Assembly: GCF_003148685.1 (NCBI RefSeq)
Contig: NZ_QGGR01000007.1
Location: 62,001 to 126,000 of the forward strand
Direction: 5' to 3'
Origin: Actinoplanes xinjiangensis
GTDB taxonomy: Bacteria; Actinomycetota; Actinomycetes; Mycobacteriales; Micromonosporaceae
DNA length: 64,000 bases
Shown: in pieces, positions 50,795 through 59,660 of the stretch
Layout: each line of letters begins with the position of its first letter
Numbering within the stretch: the first letter of the stretch is position 1
Position numbers and translations under genes: made by a program
Notes under the pieces: generated by a model
What the model was told of the DNA's origin: nothing
The model's database searches: none
Seen by the model: only the letters and a program-made list of their open reading frames with translations

Positions 50795-51680
50795 CCTGCG
50801 AGAGCGCACTCATGAGTTGCCGGCGCCCGTTCCGGAGAAGGCGGTCAAGCTGCCCGGCGCCGGTCGCAGCATCGCCAAGCACACCGGCCTGATCCTGCTC
50901 ACCCTGGTGATGCTCTACCCGGTGATCTGGATGGTGGTCAGCTCCCTGCGCCCCAACGAGGAGATCTTCCGCTCCCCGGGTGTGCTGCCCGACAGCTTCC
51001 GGTTCGAGAACTACAGCGAGGGCTGGACCGCGCTGGCCTCGCCGTTCGGCCACTACCTGATCAACTCGGCGATCGTGGTCCTCGGCTGCATCCTGGGCAA
51101 CCTGGTCTCCTGCTCGATGGCCGCGTACGCCTTCGCCCGCCTGGAGTTCACCGGCAAGAAGCTGTGGTTCGCGATCATGCTCGGCACCATCATGCTGCCG
51201 ATCCACGTGATCATCGTGCCGCAGTACGTGATGTTCTCCCAGTTCGGCTGGATCAACACGTTCCTGCCGCTGATCGTGCCGAAGCTGCTGGCCACCGACG
51301 CGTTCTTCGTGTTCCTGATGGTCCAGTTCATCCGCGGCCTGCCCCGTGAGCTGGACGAGGCGGCCCGCATCGACGGCGCCGGTCACCCGCGGATCTTCCT
51401 CCAGGTCATCCTGCCGCTGATGCTGCCCGCCCTGGCCACCACCACGATCTTCACGTTCATCTGGACGTGGAACGACTTCTTCAGCCAGCTCATCTATCTC
51501 ACCGACCCGGAGATGTACACCGTTCCGGTCGCCCTGCGCTCCTATGTCGACGCCACCGTCTCGACGTCGTGGGGATCGATGTTCGCCATGAGCGTCGTGT
51601 CGTTGCTGCCGATCTTCCTCGCCTTCCTGGTCGGCCAGCGCTTCCTGATCAAGGGCATCGCGACCACAGGTATCAAGTGA
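50787..51680 (+). CDS. carbohydrate ABC transporter permease (MalG type)
   Basis: 297 residues with six membrane segments and the EAA loop ELDEAARIDGAGHPRIFLQVILPLMLPALAT. It is the second half of the importer channel. No ATPase gene follows; actinomycetes often use one shared MsiK-type ATPase encoded elsewhere. The binding-protein gene begins 24 bp on. Confidence 0.93.
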   Translation: MTDLRERTHELPAPVPEKAVKLPGAGRSIAKHTGLILLTLVMLYPVIWMVVSSLRPNEEIFRSPGVLPDSFRFENYSEGWTALASPFGHYLINSAIVVLGCILGNLVSCSMAAYAFARLEFTGKKLWFAIMLGTIMLPIHVIIVPQYVMFSQFGWINTFLPLIVPKLLATDAFFVFLMVQFIRGLPRELDEAARIDGAGHPRIFLQVILPLMLPALATTTIFTFIWTWNDFFSQLIYLTDPEMYTVPVALRSYVDATVSTSWGSMFAMSVVSLLPIFLAFLVGQRFLIKGIATTGIK

Positions 51681-51703
51681 CACCTCACCCCCGGAGGAAT
51701 GAC

Positions 51704-52984
51704 ATGAGAAAAGTCCTTGTAGGAGCATTGGCCGCACTCCTGCTCGCCGGCTGCGGCGGCAGTGGCGGCGGTGCGGCCGACGGCGACCTGACCAGCGACA
51801 AGATCGAGCTGCGCTTCACCTGGTGGGGCTCGGACGCCCGCCACCAGCGCACCCAGCAGGTCATCGACCTGTGGCAGAAGGACCACCCGAACATCACCGT
51901 CAAAGGCGAGTTCAAGGAGTGGAACGGCTACTGGGACAGCCTGGCCACGACGGTCGCCGCCAACGACGCGCCGGACGTCATCCAGATGGACGAGCTCTAC
52001 CTCGCGTCGTACGCCGAGCGCGGCGCCCTGCTCGACCTCGGAACCGCCGGCAAGAACCTGGCCATCACCGACTTCGACGCCAAGGCGCTGGCCACCGGCG
52101 CCATCGACGGCAAGCAGTACGGTCTGCCCACCGGCGTCACCACGTACTCCCTGATCGCCAACACCGACCTGCTCGCCAAGTACAACGTCACGCTCCCGGA
52201 CGACGCGACCTGGACCTGGGACGACCTCAAGAGCGTCGGTGACAGGATCTCCAAGGCCAGCGGCGGCGAGGTCACCGGCCTCCAGTCGTGGGGCTTCGAC
52301 ATCGGCGGCGTGAACATCTGGGCCCGGCAGAACGGCGCGTCCCTCTACGCGCCGGACGGCAAGGTGGCCATCCCGGCCGACATCCTCGCCAAGTACTGGC
52401 AGTACCTGCTCGACATCTCCAAGCAGGGCATCGCCCCGCCCGCGTCGGTCAGCGTCGAGCGCGCCGGCGCCGGCCTCGACCAGTCCGGCACCGCCACCAA
52501 CAAGTCGGCCATCGGCACCTGGTGGAACAGCCAGCTCACCTCCCTGGCCAAGGCCTCCGGCCAGAACCTCAAACTTCTCCGGATCCCCGGCGAGGGTACG
52601 GCCACCGGCGCGTACTACAAGCCGTCGATGTTCTGGTCGATCTCGTCGCGGTCCAAGCACCCGGCCGAGGCCGCCGCGTTCGTGAACTTCCTGGCCAACA
52701 GCCAGGAGGCCGCCGACATCATGCTGACCGACCGGGGCATCCCGGCCAACACCAAGATCCGTGCCGCGCTGACCGGCAAGCTGGAGGGCACCGACAAGGC
52801 CGCCGCCGAGTTCCTCGACTCGGTCAAGGTCGGCGAGGCCCCGCGGGTCACCCCGAACGGCGCCAGCGACGTCGAGGCCATCCTCAAGCGCCACACCGAG
52901 TCGGTCCTCTTCGAGCGCGAGACCCCGCAGCAGGCCGCCGAGGCCTTCATCTCCGAGCTCCAGGCCGGCATCGACGCCGCCTGA
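51704..52984 (+). CDS. extracellular sugar-binding lipoprotein
   Basis: 426 residues. The lipobox LLAGC follows a short hydrophobic signal, and the Cys is followed by a Gly/Ser linker. The mature part is a family 1-type solute-binding protein (IELRFTWWGSDARHQRTQQVIDLWQ, NDAPDVIQMDELYLASYAERGALLDL, DDATWTWDDLKSVGDRI). It catches the ligand for the two permeases. RBS GGAGGA before ATG 51704. The substrate is unknown. Confidence 0.92.
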   Translation: MRKVLVGALAALLLAGCGGSGGGAADGDLTSDKIELRFTWWGSDARHQRTQQVIDLWQKDHPNITVKGEFKEWNGYWDSLATTVAANDAPDVIQMDELYLASYAERGALLDLGTAGKNLAITDFDAKALATGAIDGKQYGLPTGVTTYSLIANTDLLAKYNVTLPDDATWTWDDLKSVGDRISKASGGEVTGLQSWGFDIGGVNIWARQNGASLYAPDGKVAIPADILAKYWQYLLDISKQGIAPPASVSVERAGAGLDQSGTATNKSAIGTWWNSQLTSLAKASGQNLKLLRIPGEGTATGAYYKPSMFWSISSRSKHPAEAAAFVNFLANSQEAADIMLTDRGIPANTKIRAALTGKLEGTDKAAAEFLDSVKVGEAPRVTPNGASDVEAILKRHTESVLFERETPQQAAEAFISELQAGIDAA

Positions 52985-53000
52985 CCCCGGCCCCATCCCC

Positions 53001-53153
53001 GGCTGGTCGCCTCCGCTGTCTCACAGCGGGTGAGACAGCGGTGAGAGCCAGCCGGTTCTCGTCACCCCGGGGCGGGAGCCAGCCGGTCCTCGTTACCCCC
53101 GGCTGGTCGCCACCGCTGTCTCACGGGACGTGAGACAGCGGTGGGAGCCAGCC
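53001..53153. repeat. hairpin repeat array: two full units and one partial
   Basis: Full units start at 53001 and 53101. Between them, 53071-53084 (GGCGGGAGCCAGCC) is only a right-arm end, so one unit has lost its first 40 or so bases. Spacing is therefore 100 bp rather than 126. The array separates the binding-protein stop from the first oxidoreductase and is probably transcribed with them. Confidence 0.9.
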
Positions 53154-53181
53154 GGGTTTTCGACTCCAGGAACAGGGAGCC

Positions 53182-54249
53182 ATGTCTCAACCTCGTTACC
53201 GCGCGGCGATCGTGGGCGCCGGAGCCATCGCCACCGCGCATGCGCAGGCTCTGCACCACCACGCCGACCGCGTCGCCCTCACCGCCGTCGTCGACGTCGA
53301 CCCCGACCTGGCCCGGCACTTCGCCGCGAAGTGGAACATCCCCCGCGCCCACTCCGACCTGGACGCCCTGGAGCGGGTCGACCTCGTCCACCTGTGCACC
53401 CCGCCGGCCACCCACGCCCCGCTCGCGCTGAAATGCCTCGAGGCCGGCGCGAACGTCCTGGTGGAGAAGCCGCCGACGCTGTCGCTCGCGGAACTCGACA
53501 GCCTCGCCGCCGCCTCCGCACGGACCGGTGCGCACGTCGCCACCGTCTTCCAGCACCGGTTCGGCACCGGCGCCCACCGGCTGCGCGACATGATCGCCGC
53601 CGGCGACCTCGGCCGCCCCCTGCTGGCCACCTGCGAGACCCAGTGGTACCGCGACGACGACTACTTCCGGGTCCCGTGGCGCGGCCGGTGGGAGACCGAG
53701 GGTGGCGGCCCCACCATGGGACACGGCATCCACCAGTTCGACCTGATGCTCTCCATCCTGGGCCCGTGGCAGCAGGTCACCGCGGTCACCGCCCGCCGCG
53801 CCCGGGACGTGGAGACCGAGGACGTGTCGATGGCCCTGGTCACGTTCGCCGACGGCACCCTCGCCTCCGTGGTCAACTCGGTCGTCTCACCCCGGCAGAC
53901 CTCCTCGTTGCGGTTCGACTTCGAGCGCGCCACCGTCGAACTGTCCCACCTGTACGGCTACCGCGACGCCGACTGGACGATCACCCCGGTCCCCGGCCAC
54001 GAGGACCTGACCACCCGCTGGAACCGGGGCCGCTCGGACTCGGTCAGCGGGCACACCGACCAGCTCGCCGCCGTCCTCGACGCCCTCGACGCGGGCGCCG
54101 CGCCGCCGGTGTCGCTGCCGGACACCCGTACCACCATGGAGTTCATCGCCGCCCTCTACGCCTCGGCGGCCACCGGCCGGCCGGTCCGCCGCGGTGAGAT
54201 CGACCCCGGGCATCCCTTCGCGGGTGCCATGAACGGAGCCGCCCGATGA
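53182..54249 (+). CDS. Gfo/Idh/MocA family oxidoreductase
   Basis: 355 residues. Rossmann start AAIVGAGAIATAHAQAL, then DLVHLCTPPATHAPLALKCLEAGANVLVEKPP with the conserved EKP lysine, and GGGPTMGHGIHQFDLML with the catalytic His/Asp region. It oxidises a sugar or inositol-like compound with NAD(P). ATG 53182 follows GGGAG. The next gene starts with an ATGA overlap, so it heads a four-gene coupled set. Confidence 0.92.
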   Translation: MSQPRYRAAIVGAGAIATAHAQALHHHADRVALTAVVDVDPDLARHFAAKWNIPRAHSDLDALERVDLVHLCTPPATHAPLALKCLEAGANVLVEKPPTLSLAELDSLAAASARTGAHVATVFQHRFGTGAHRLRDMIAAGDLGRPLLATCETQWYRDDDYFRVPWRGRWETEGGGPTMGHGIHQFDLMLSILGPWQQVTAVTARRARDVETEDVSMALVTFADGTLASVVNSVVSPRQTSSLRFDFERATVELSHLYGYRDADWTITPVPGHEDLTTRWNRGRSDSVSGHTDQLAAVLDALDAGAAPPVSLPDTRTTMEFIAALYASAATGRPVRRGEIDPGHPFAGAMNGAAR

Positions 54250-55139
54250 GGACCCAGGTCGATCACCGGCTGGGCGGTTCGGTCACCGTCTCCGCCGGGC
54301 CGGTCACCCTCTTCACGTACGTCTACCGGCCCGGCACCCCGCAGCGGGAGTCGCCGAAGCCGTACCTGCATCCGATCCGCACGCTGTCCGGCGACCTGGT
54401 GTCGCTGTACCGCCCGCACGACCACGTCTGGCACAAGGGCATCGCCTGGTCGCTGCCGCACGTCGGCGAGCACAACTTCTGGGGCGGCCCGACCTACGTG
54501 CACGGCCGGTCGTACGTGCAGCTGCCCAACAACGGCAGCGCCCTGCACCGCTGCGTCGACACGCTCACCGGCACCGAGTTCGGTCACACCCTGGACTGGG
54601 TCTCCGAGCAGGGCGATCCGGTCATCACCGAGCGGCGCACGCTCACCTGGGCGATCGCCGGCGACGTCAGCTGGATCCTCACCTTCACCACCACGATGAC
54701 CAACGTGTCCGGGGCGACGCTGGCGTTCGGCTCACCGACCACGAAGGGACGGGAGAACGCCGGATACGGCGGGCTGTTCTGGCGGGGGCCGCGGTCGTTC
54801 ACCGACGGGCTGCTCCAGTCGCCGGCCGGGACCGGGGGCGACGAGTTGCGGGGGAGCCGGGGGCCGTGGTTCGCGTTCCGCGGGCGGCACGACGGCGTGG
54901 ACCGGGCGTCGACCGTCGTGATCGTGGACGACACCGCCAATCCGCACCATCCGCCGCAGTGGTTCGCCCGTACCGAGGAATTCGCCTGCCTCAACCCCGC
55001 GCCCTTCTTCAGCGCGGAGCTGGACCTCGCGGCGGGGGAGTCCGTCACGTTCCGCTATGCCGTCGTGATCGCGGACGGTGACCACGGCGACGCCGGCACC
55101 GAGCGACTCGCCGCGCTCGGCGCGGAGGCCCTGACATGA
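54246..55139 (+). CDS. PmoA-like (DUF6807) family protein
   Basis: 297 residues. PmoA/DUF6807-like features: RPYLHP-like KPYLHPIRTLSGDLVSLYRPHDHVWHKGIAWSLPHVGEHNFWGG, then TLAFGSPTTKGRENAGYGGLFWRGPRSF. The His-rich HDHVWHKG is a likely metal or active site. The role is not settled; members accompany Gfo/Idh/MocA enzymes in sugar-derivative loci. It overlaps both neighbours by 4 bp. Confidence 0.83.
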   Translation: MRTQVDHRLGGSVTVSAGPVTLFTYVYRPGTPQRESPKPYLHPIRTLSGDLVSLYRPHDHVWHKGIAWSLPHVGEHNFWGGPTYVHGRSYVQLPNNGSALHRCVDTLTGTEFGHTLDWVSEQGDPVITERRTLTWAIAGDVSWILTFTTTMTNVSGATLAFGSPTTKGRENAGYGGLFWRGPRSFTDGLLQSPAGTGGDELRGSRGPWFAFRGRHDGVDRASTVVIVDDTANPHHPPQWFARTEEFACLNPAPFFSAELDLAAGESVTFRYAVVIADGDHGDAGTERLAALGAEALT

Positions 55140-55828
55140 CGACCTTTCCCGGCGGTACGTCGGTGAGCCGGCTGGCCGTCTACGCCGACGGGGGCACCCC
55201 GCACCTGCACACCGTCTCGACCGAGGCCTACGTGGTGACCGGTGGCACCGGAACCCTGCTGACGCTGGACACCAACGGGCTGCGCGAGACGCCGCTGGCC
55301 GCCGGCTCGACGGTCTGGTTCACCCCGGGCACCATCCACCGGGCGGTCAACCACGACGACCTGCGGGTTCTCGTGATCATGTCGAACGCGGGGCTGCCCG
55401 AGGCCGGGGACGCGGTGATGACCTTCCCGACGGAGATCGTCGCCGATCCGGATCGCTACCGGGCGGCGGCGCGACTGGACGGCGACCCCGCGGAGGCCGT
55501 ACGCCGTCGCCGGGACCTGGCCGTCGAAGGGTTCCAGCGGCTGGCCGCGGCGGCCGAGAAGGGCGACCCGCAGCCGTTGGAGGAGTTCTACGACGCGGCG
55601 GCCGCGCTGGTCCGGCCGCTGATCGACGGCTGGCGGCGGACCGTCGACGCCACCACCCGGCGGGCCACCGGCATGCTCGACGCCCTCGGCTCCGGCGACG
55701 GGGGCCACCTGCGCACCTCGGCCGTGTTCGGTTCACCGCCCGCCGATCCGCCGCGCTGGGGTATGTGCGGCCGGCTCGGCGCCCACGACGTCCACCACCC
55801 GATCGTTCTCTCGGAGGGAAATCGATGA
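55136..55828 (+). CDS. cupin-domain protein
   Basis: 230 residues. Cupin motifs are PHLHTVSTEAYVVTGGTGTLLTLD and GSTVWFTPGTIHRAVNHDDLRVLVI, with His residues suited to metal binding. The C-terminal 120 residues are helical. It may isomerise or epimerise a sugar or be a binding protein. ATGA overlaps on both sides put it in the coupled set. Confidence 0.85.
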   Translation: MTTFPGGTSVSRLAVYADGGTPHLHTVSTEAYVVTGGTGTLLTLDTNGLRETPLAAGSTVWFTPGTIHRAVNHDDLRVLVIMSNAGLPEAGDAVMTFPTEIVADPDRYRAAARLDGDPAEAVRRRRDLAVEGFQRLAAAAEKGDPQPLEEFYDAAAALVRPLIDGWRRTVDATTRRATGMLDALGSGDGGHLRTSAVFGSPPADPPRWGMCGRLGAHDVHHPIVLSEGNR

Positions 55829-57117
55829 CCCGTCGCCACGCCGTCGTCGGCCTCGGCCACCGCGCGCAGCTCTACATCGACGCGTTGCTGGGGGAGTGGA
55901 GCGACACCGGGGAGATCGTCGCGTTCTGTGACCCCAATCAGACCCGGATGGCGTACCACAACGACCGGATCGCCGCGGCCGGCCGCGCCCCGGTGCCCAC
56001 CTTCCACCCCGACCGGTACGCCGAGGTACTCGCTCTCGCCGACGCGGTGATCATCACGACGGTCGACGCCCGGCACGCCGACCACGTGTGCGCCGCCCTC
56101 GACGCCGGGGTCGACGTGATCGTCGAGAAGCCGCTCACCGTCGACGCCGAGAGCTGCGCCCGGATCGCCGCCGCGGCCGAGCGCAGCGCCGCCCGCCTGA
56201 TCGTCACGTTCAACTACCGCTACTCGCCGCGCAACAGCGCCGTACGGCGACTGCTCGCCGAGGGCCGCATCGGCCGGGTCACGTCGGTGCACTTCGAGTG
56301 GCTGCTGGACACCATCCACGGTGCTGACTACTTCCGGCGCTGGCACCGGGTGAAGGCGAACTCCGGCGGCCTGCTCGTGCACAAGTCCACCCACCACTTC
56401 GACCTGGTCAACTGGTGGCTGGGCAGCAGCCCGGAGACGGTGTTCGCGCAGACCGGGCTGCGGTTCTACGGGCCGTCCGGAGCCGGAGCCGGAGCGGGGG
56501 TGGCGGCGGCCGGGCTGCCGCGGTCGGCGCGAGCCCACGGCGCGCCCGGTCTGGGCACCGACCCGTTCCTGCTCGACATCACGGCCGACCCGCGGCTCAA
56601 GGCGCTCTACCTCGACGCCGAGCACGAGGACGGGTACCTCCGTGACCGGGACGTCTTCAGCGAGGGGATCGACATCGACGACACCATGTCGGTGCTGATC
56701 CGCTACGCCGACCGGACGACGCTGACCTACTCGCTCACCGCGTACTCGCCCTGGGAGGGTTACCGGGTCGCGTTCAACGGAACCCGCGGCCGCCTCGAAT
56801 TGGAGGTGTGCGAGCGGGCATGGACGCCGGCGCACGGGGCGATCGACCCGAGCGCGCTCGACGACACCGGAGGCTTCGAACGACTCACCGTGCAGGAGCA
56901 CTGGCAGAAGGCCGAGGAGGTGCCGATCGTCAACGGGGCCGGTGGGCACGGCGGAGGCGACAAGCTCCTGCTCGACGACGTCTTCCGTGGAGCAGGCGAT
57001 GATCCGCTGGCCCGGCAGGCCGGCTATCGCGATGGCATCCGGAGCGTGCTGACCGGAGTGGCGGCAGACCGGTCCGCGCGGACCGGCCTGCCGGTTTCAC
57101 TGTCCGAGCTGATGTGA
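55825..57117 (+). CDS. Gfo/Idh/MocA family oxidoreductase
   Basis: 430 residues, longer than the first one. HAVVGLGHRAQLYIDALLG is the Rossmann start, ADHVCAALDAGVDVIVEKPLTVD has the EKP motif, and GGLLVHKSTHHFDLVNWWLG carries the catalytic lysine/histidine region. A Gly/Ala-rich insert (GPSGAGAGAGVAAAG) may be a loop. It probably oxidises an intermediate of the same pathway. Last gene of the locus. Confidence 0.92.
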   Translation: MTRRHAVVGLGHRAQLYIDALLGEWSDTGEIVAFCDPNQTRMAYHNDRIAAAGRAPVPTFHPDRYAEVLALADAVIITTVDARHADHVCAALDAGVDVIVEKPLTVDAESCARIAAAAERSAARLIVTFNYRYSPRNSAVRRLLAEGRIGRVTSVHFEWLLDTIHGADYFRRWHRVKANSGGLLVHKSTHHFDLVNWWLGSSPETVFAQTGLRFYGPSGAGAGAGVAAAGLPRSARAHGAPGLGTDPFLLDITADPRLKALYLDAEHEDGYLRDRDVFSEGIDIDDTMSVLIRYADRTTLTYSLTAYSPWEGYRVAFNGTRGRLELEVCERAWTPAHGAIDPSALDDTGGFERLTVQEHWQKAEEVPIVNGAGGHGGGDKLLLDDVFRGAGDDPLARQAGYRDGIRSVLTGVAADRSARTGLPVSLSELM

Positions 57118-57144
57118 CGCTCTACTCGGTCGGTGGCTCCGGCC

Positions 57145-58158
57145 CTACTTGACCAGCGGCTTGAGGGCCGCACCCACCGAGGCGACCACGCCGGGGCGGT
57201 GGCCGTTACGGATCAGGTTGATGGTGATGCCGCCGATACCGGCACCGAGCACCCGCTCCTGGATCTGATCGGCCACCTGCTCCGGCGTACCGATGAAGGC
57301 CCGGTTGCGGCGATCCTCCGGGATCGTCTCGCCGAGCTCCGCGGCCTCCTTCTCGTTCTCGCCGACCATGCCCATCACCAGGTAGCTGGTGGCCAGCGTG
57401 GCCGGGTCGCGGCCGATCTCCTCGCACCGCTCGCGCAGCACCGACACCTTGCGGGCCAGGTCGTCGATGTCGCAGATGATGTTCATGTGGTCGGCGAAGC
57501 GGGCCGCCAGCCGGAACGTCTTCTGCTCGCCCTGACCGCCCAGCATCACCGGGACGTGCGGGCGCAGCCGCGGGTTGTTCATCGCCGACCGGGCGGTGTA
57601 CCACTTACCGTCCAGGCTGGCCGGCTCGCCCTTGAGCATCGGGGTGATGATCTTCAGCGCCTCCTCGAGGCGCTCGAACCGCTGCCCGAAGCTGCCGAAC
57701 TCGAAGCCGTAGGCGTCGTGCTCCAGCTCGAACCAGCCGGCCCCGATGCCGAGGATCGCCCGGCCCTTGGAGACCACGTCCAGCGTGGTCACCGTCTTGG
57801 CCAGAAGAGCGGGATTGCGGTACGTGTTACCGGTGACCAGCGTCGACAGCTGGATCGTGGAGGTCGCCGACGCCAGCGCGCCCAGCGTCGTGTAGGCCTC
57901 CAGCATCGCGTTCTCCGCGGGGCCGATGCCCGGCAGTTGATAGAGGTGGTCCATCACGAGCACGGTGTCGAAACCGTTGGCCTCGGCCTCGCGGGCCTGC
58001 GCGGCGACCGTGTCGAACAGGTTCTCGACGCCGATGCCGGGGTAGGTGAAGTTCGGGATCTGGTACCCCAGCTTGATGACCGAATCGTGTTTCGGCTGGC
58101 CGGAAGGCCCTTCCGCCTCAGTTCGATCTTGTCGCTGGTTTTCGTTCAGGGACACCAT
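57145..58158 (-). CDS. LLM-class F420-dependent oxidoreductase
   Basis: 337 residues. Luciferase-like F420 features: LGYQIPNFTYPGIG, DTVLVMDHLYQLPGIGP, LSTLVTGNTYRNPALLAKTVTTLDVVSKGRAILGIGAGWFELEHDAYGFEFG, and FIGTPEQVADQIQERVL. It probably transfers hydride with coenzyme F420 to an unknown compound. It converges on the second oxidoreductase. Bases 58159-58412 upstream hold nothing I can support. Confidence 0.92.
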   Translation of the reverse strand: MVSLNENQRQDRTEAEGPSGQPKHDSVIKLGYQIPNFTYPGIGVENLFDTVAAQAREAEANGFDTVLVMDHLYQLPGIGPAENAMLEAYTTLGALASATSTIQLSTLVTGNTYRNPALLAKTVTTLDVVSKGRAILGIGAGWFELEHDAYGFEFGSFGQRFERLEEALKIITPMLKGEPASLDGKWYTARSAMNNPRLRPHVPVMLGGQGEQKTFRLAARFADHMNIICDIDDLARKVSVLRERCEEIGRDPATLATSYLVMGMVGENEKEAAELGETIPEDRRNRAFIGTPEQVADQIQERVLGAGIGGITINLIRNGHRPGVVASVGAALKPLVK

Positions 58159-58412
58159 GGGTGCACCGTACCCCCATCGAAAGGCCGGTAACGACTCTCA
58201 CCGCCCTACCGCGATCGCCCTCGACACCGCCGACGAATACACCATGGGCGGACGAGGCGCGGTCGACGGCCCGTCGCGGCGGTGGTGCGCGAGACGGGGA
58301 GAAGTCCACGATGATGCATGCCCGGGGTGAACCGGTCTGCCGGATGATTCGAGCCTGCGTCCGTTCATCCGGCCGGCCCGGCCGCGCACGAGTACGGCAT
58401 GCACTGCGTCAG

Positions 58413-58811
58413 TCAGCGACCTCCGGCGGCGGTCACGAATTCGGGACAGTGCGGGACCGGGTCCGCCGGAGGGACGATGTCGAAATCGCCGAGTACGCGC
58501 ACCGAAGCCTCGGTGATCGCTCGGACACCGCGCTCCTCCTTGAATGCCTGGAGAGCGCTCAGGTACCGATCGGTGCCGAGGGGGTAGAGCACCAGCTGCA
58601 CGCCGTCGATGTAGGCGCAGGCCCGGTCGTCACGGCCCCATCCCATGATGTGGTGGCCCCGATAGTGCGTGACGAAAGCGCCGGTGCGGTGGGACCCGGC
58701 TGTTGTCACGTCGGCCCGCGCGGCCGGGTGGGTTGCCGCACCGGCCGGAACGGCGGTACTCATCAGGCAGGCGGTGGTGGCCGCCGCGGCCAGCGTGACG
58801 ATGACTCGCAT
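58413..58811 (-). CDS. MelC1-like tyrosinase chaperone, orphan copy
   Basis: 132 residues. A signal peptide is followed by FVTHYRGHHIMGWGRDDRACAYIDGVQLVLYPLGTDRYLSALQAF, which has the MelC1 pattern (YxGRxIxG, then IDGxxLxx). No tyrosinase follows it; the tyrosinase pair is divergent, 346 bp away. A Cys pair (ACAYIDG and PHCPEF) is present. It may serve the nearby tyrosinase or another copper enzyme. Confidence 0.7.
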   Translation of the reverse strand: MRVIVTLAAAATTACLMSTAVPAGAATHPAARADVTTAGSHRTGAFVTHYRGHHIMGWGRDDRACAYIDGVQLVLYPLGTDRYLSALQAFKEERGVRAITEASVRVLGDFDIVPPADPVPHCPEFVTAAGGR

Positions 58812-59157
58812 GACTTCTCCTCATCCGTGCCGGGCCCCGCGCCTGCGCGGTGCTCTGCCCCATCGTGCCCGAAGCAAGTTACATCCGTCGATGCCTTGTT
58901 CGTGCCGACCCGGCATTCCGGCTCCGACACATTGATCGTGGCGAACGGTGCGGAACATTCCCCGGAACCGTCAGTGCGAGCGGCGAGGCACTTACTCCAC
59001 TGTTCTCGGCATCGCAACAGCTACGGCGGTCGGTCATTGCACAGCACTGTCATGTAGTGACCATGTCGCGGCTTGGCTACCGTCGAATGGAACCGCCGTG
59101 GCCGACATCGGGAGCCACGAAACGGTGCCGTACCGCCTCCGTTAGAAAAGGACATTC
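58812..59157. other. divergent intergenic region of the two MelC1-like genes
   Basis: 346 bp with no gene. It must contain promoters for the two MelC1-like genes. No clear palindrome or copper-box could be recognised. The base composition is lower in GC than the rest of the window. Confidence 0.5.
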
Positions 59158-59601
59158 ATGGCCATCACAAGTCGTCGTGACGTCTTGCGCTACAGTGCGG
59201 CAGGGGTCGTGACCGCAGCGACCGCAGCAGTCGGCGTGCAAGGCGTGACCAGCGCTGATTCCGCGGCCGCGCCACAATCTGCCGCAGCCGACCCCCGCGA
59301 CTTCGACGAAACCTACAAACGCAAGAAGATCAAGGGCAAGCACAACGCCGGCGGCAAGCACGAGTTGCAGATCAACAACAGGAAGCTCGCGTTGACGAGC
59401 ATCAGCACGCTGTTCTTCCCGGAGGACGGGTCAGCCCCGCACGTGGGGGTCGGCTACATCAGCGCCGTCAACCATTACGACCCTGTGGAGATCGACGAGA
59501 CGGCTAATCGCGACGGTCTCAAGAAGCTGGCCAAGAAGATTGTCGACATCCTGGGAGACGCCGAGTTGAGCGATGAGGCCGCGCAGGAGCACCGCCACTG
59601 A
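59158..59601 (+). CDS. melC1: tyrosinase cofactor/copper chaperone MelC1
   Basis: 147 residues. The N-terminus SRRDVLRYSAAGVVTAATAAVG is a Tat-type signal; MelC1 carries MelC2 out through this system. The MelC1 domain is DFDETYKRKKIKGKHN, HELQINNRKLALTSIS, and YISAVNHYDPVEI. It helps load copper into apo-tyrosinase. The tyrosinase gene follows after 59 bp. Confidence 0.9.
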   Translation: MAITSRRDVLRYSAAGVVTAATAAVGVQGVTSADSAAAPQSAAADPRDFDETYKRKKIKGKHNAGGKHELQINNRKLALTSISTLFFPEDGSAPHVGVGYISAVNHYDPVEIDETANRDGLKKLAKKIVDILGDAELSDEAAQEHRH

Positions 59602-59660
59602 TCCCCGCGCCGGCCCGCCCTCCTTCCATTCCACTCCCTCGCATGTGAAGGGTTTCATCA

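Noticed and set aside
6696..53153. The 63-bp arrays as CRISPR
   Set aside because: Repeats are 53 bp hairpins with 10-bp near-constant linkers; there are no variable spacers and no cas genes.
6696..53153. The hairpins as rho-independent terminators
   Set aside because: No U-tract follows the stems, units are tandem, and one array lies between divergent promoters.
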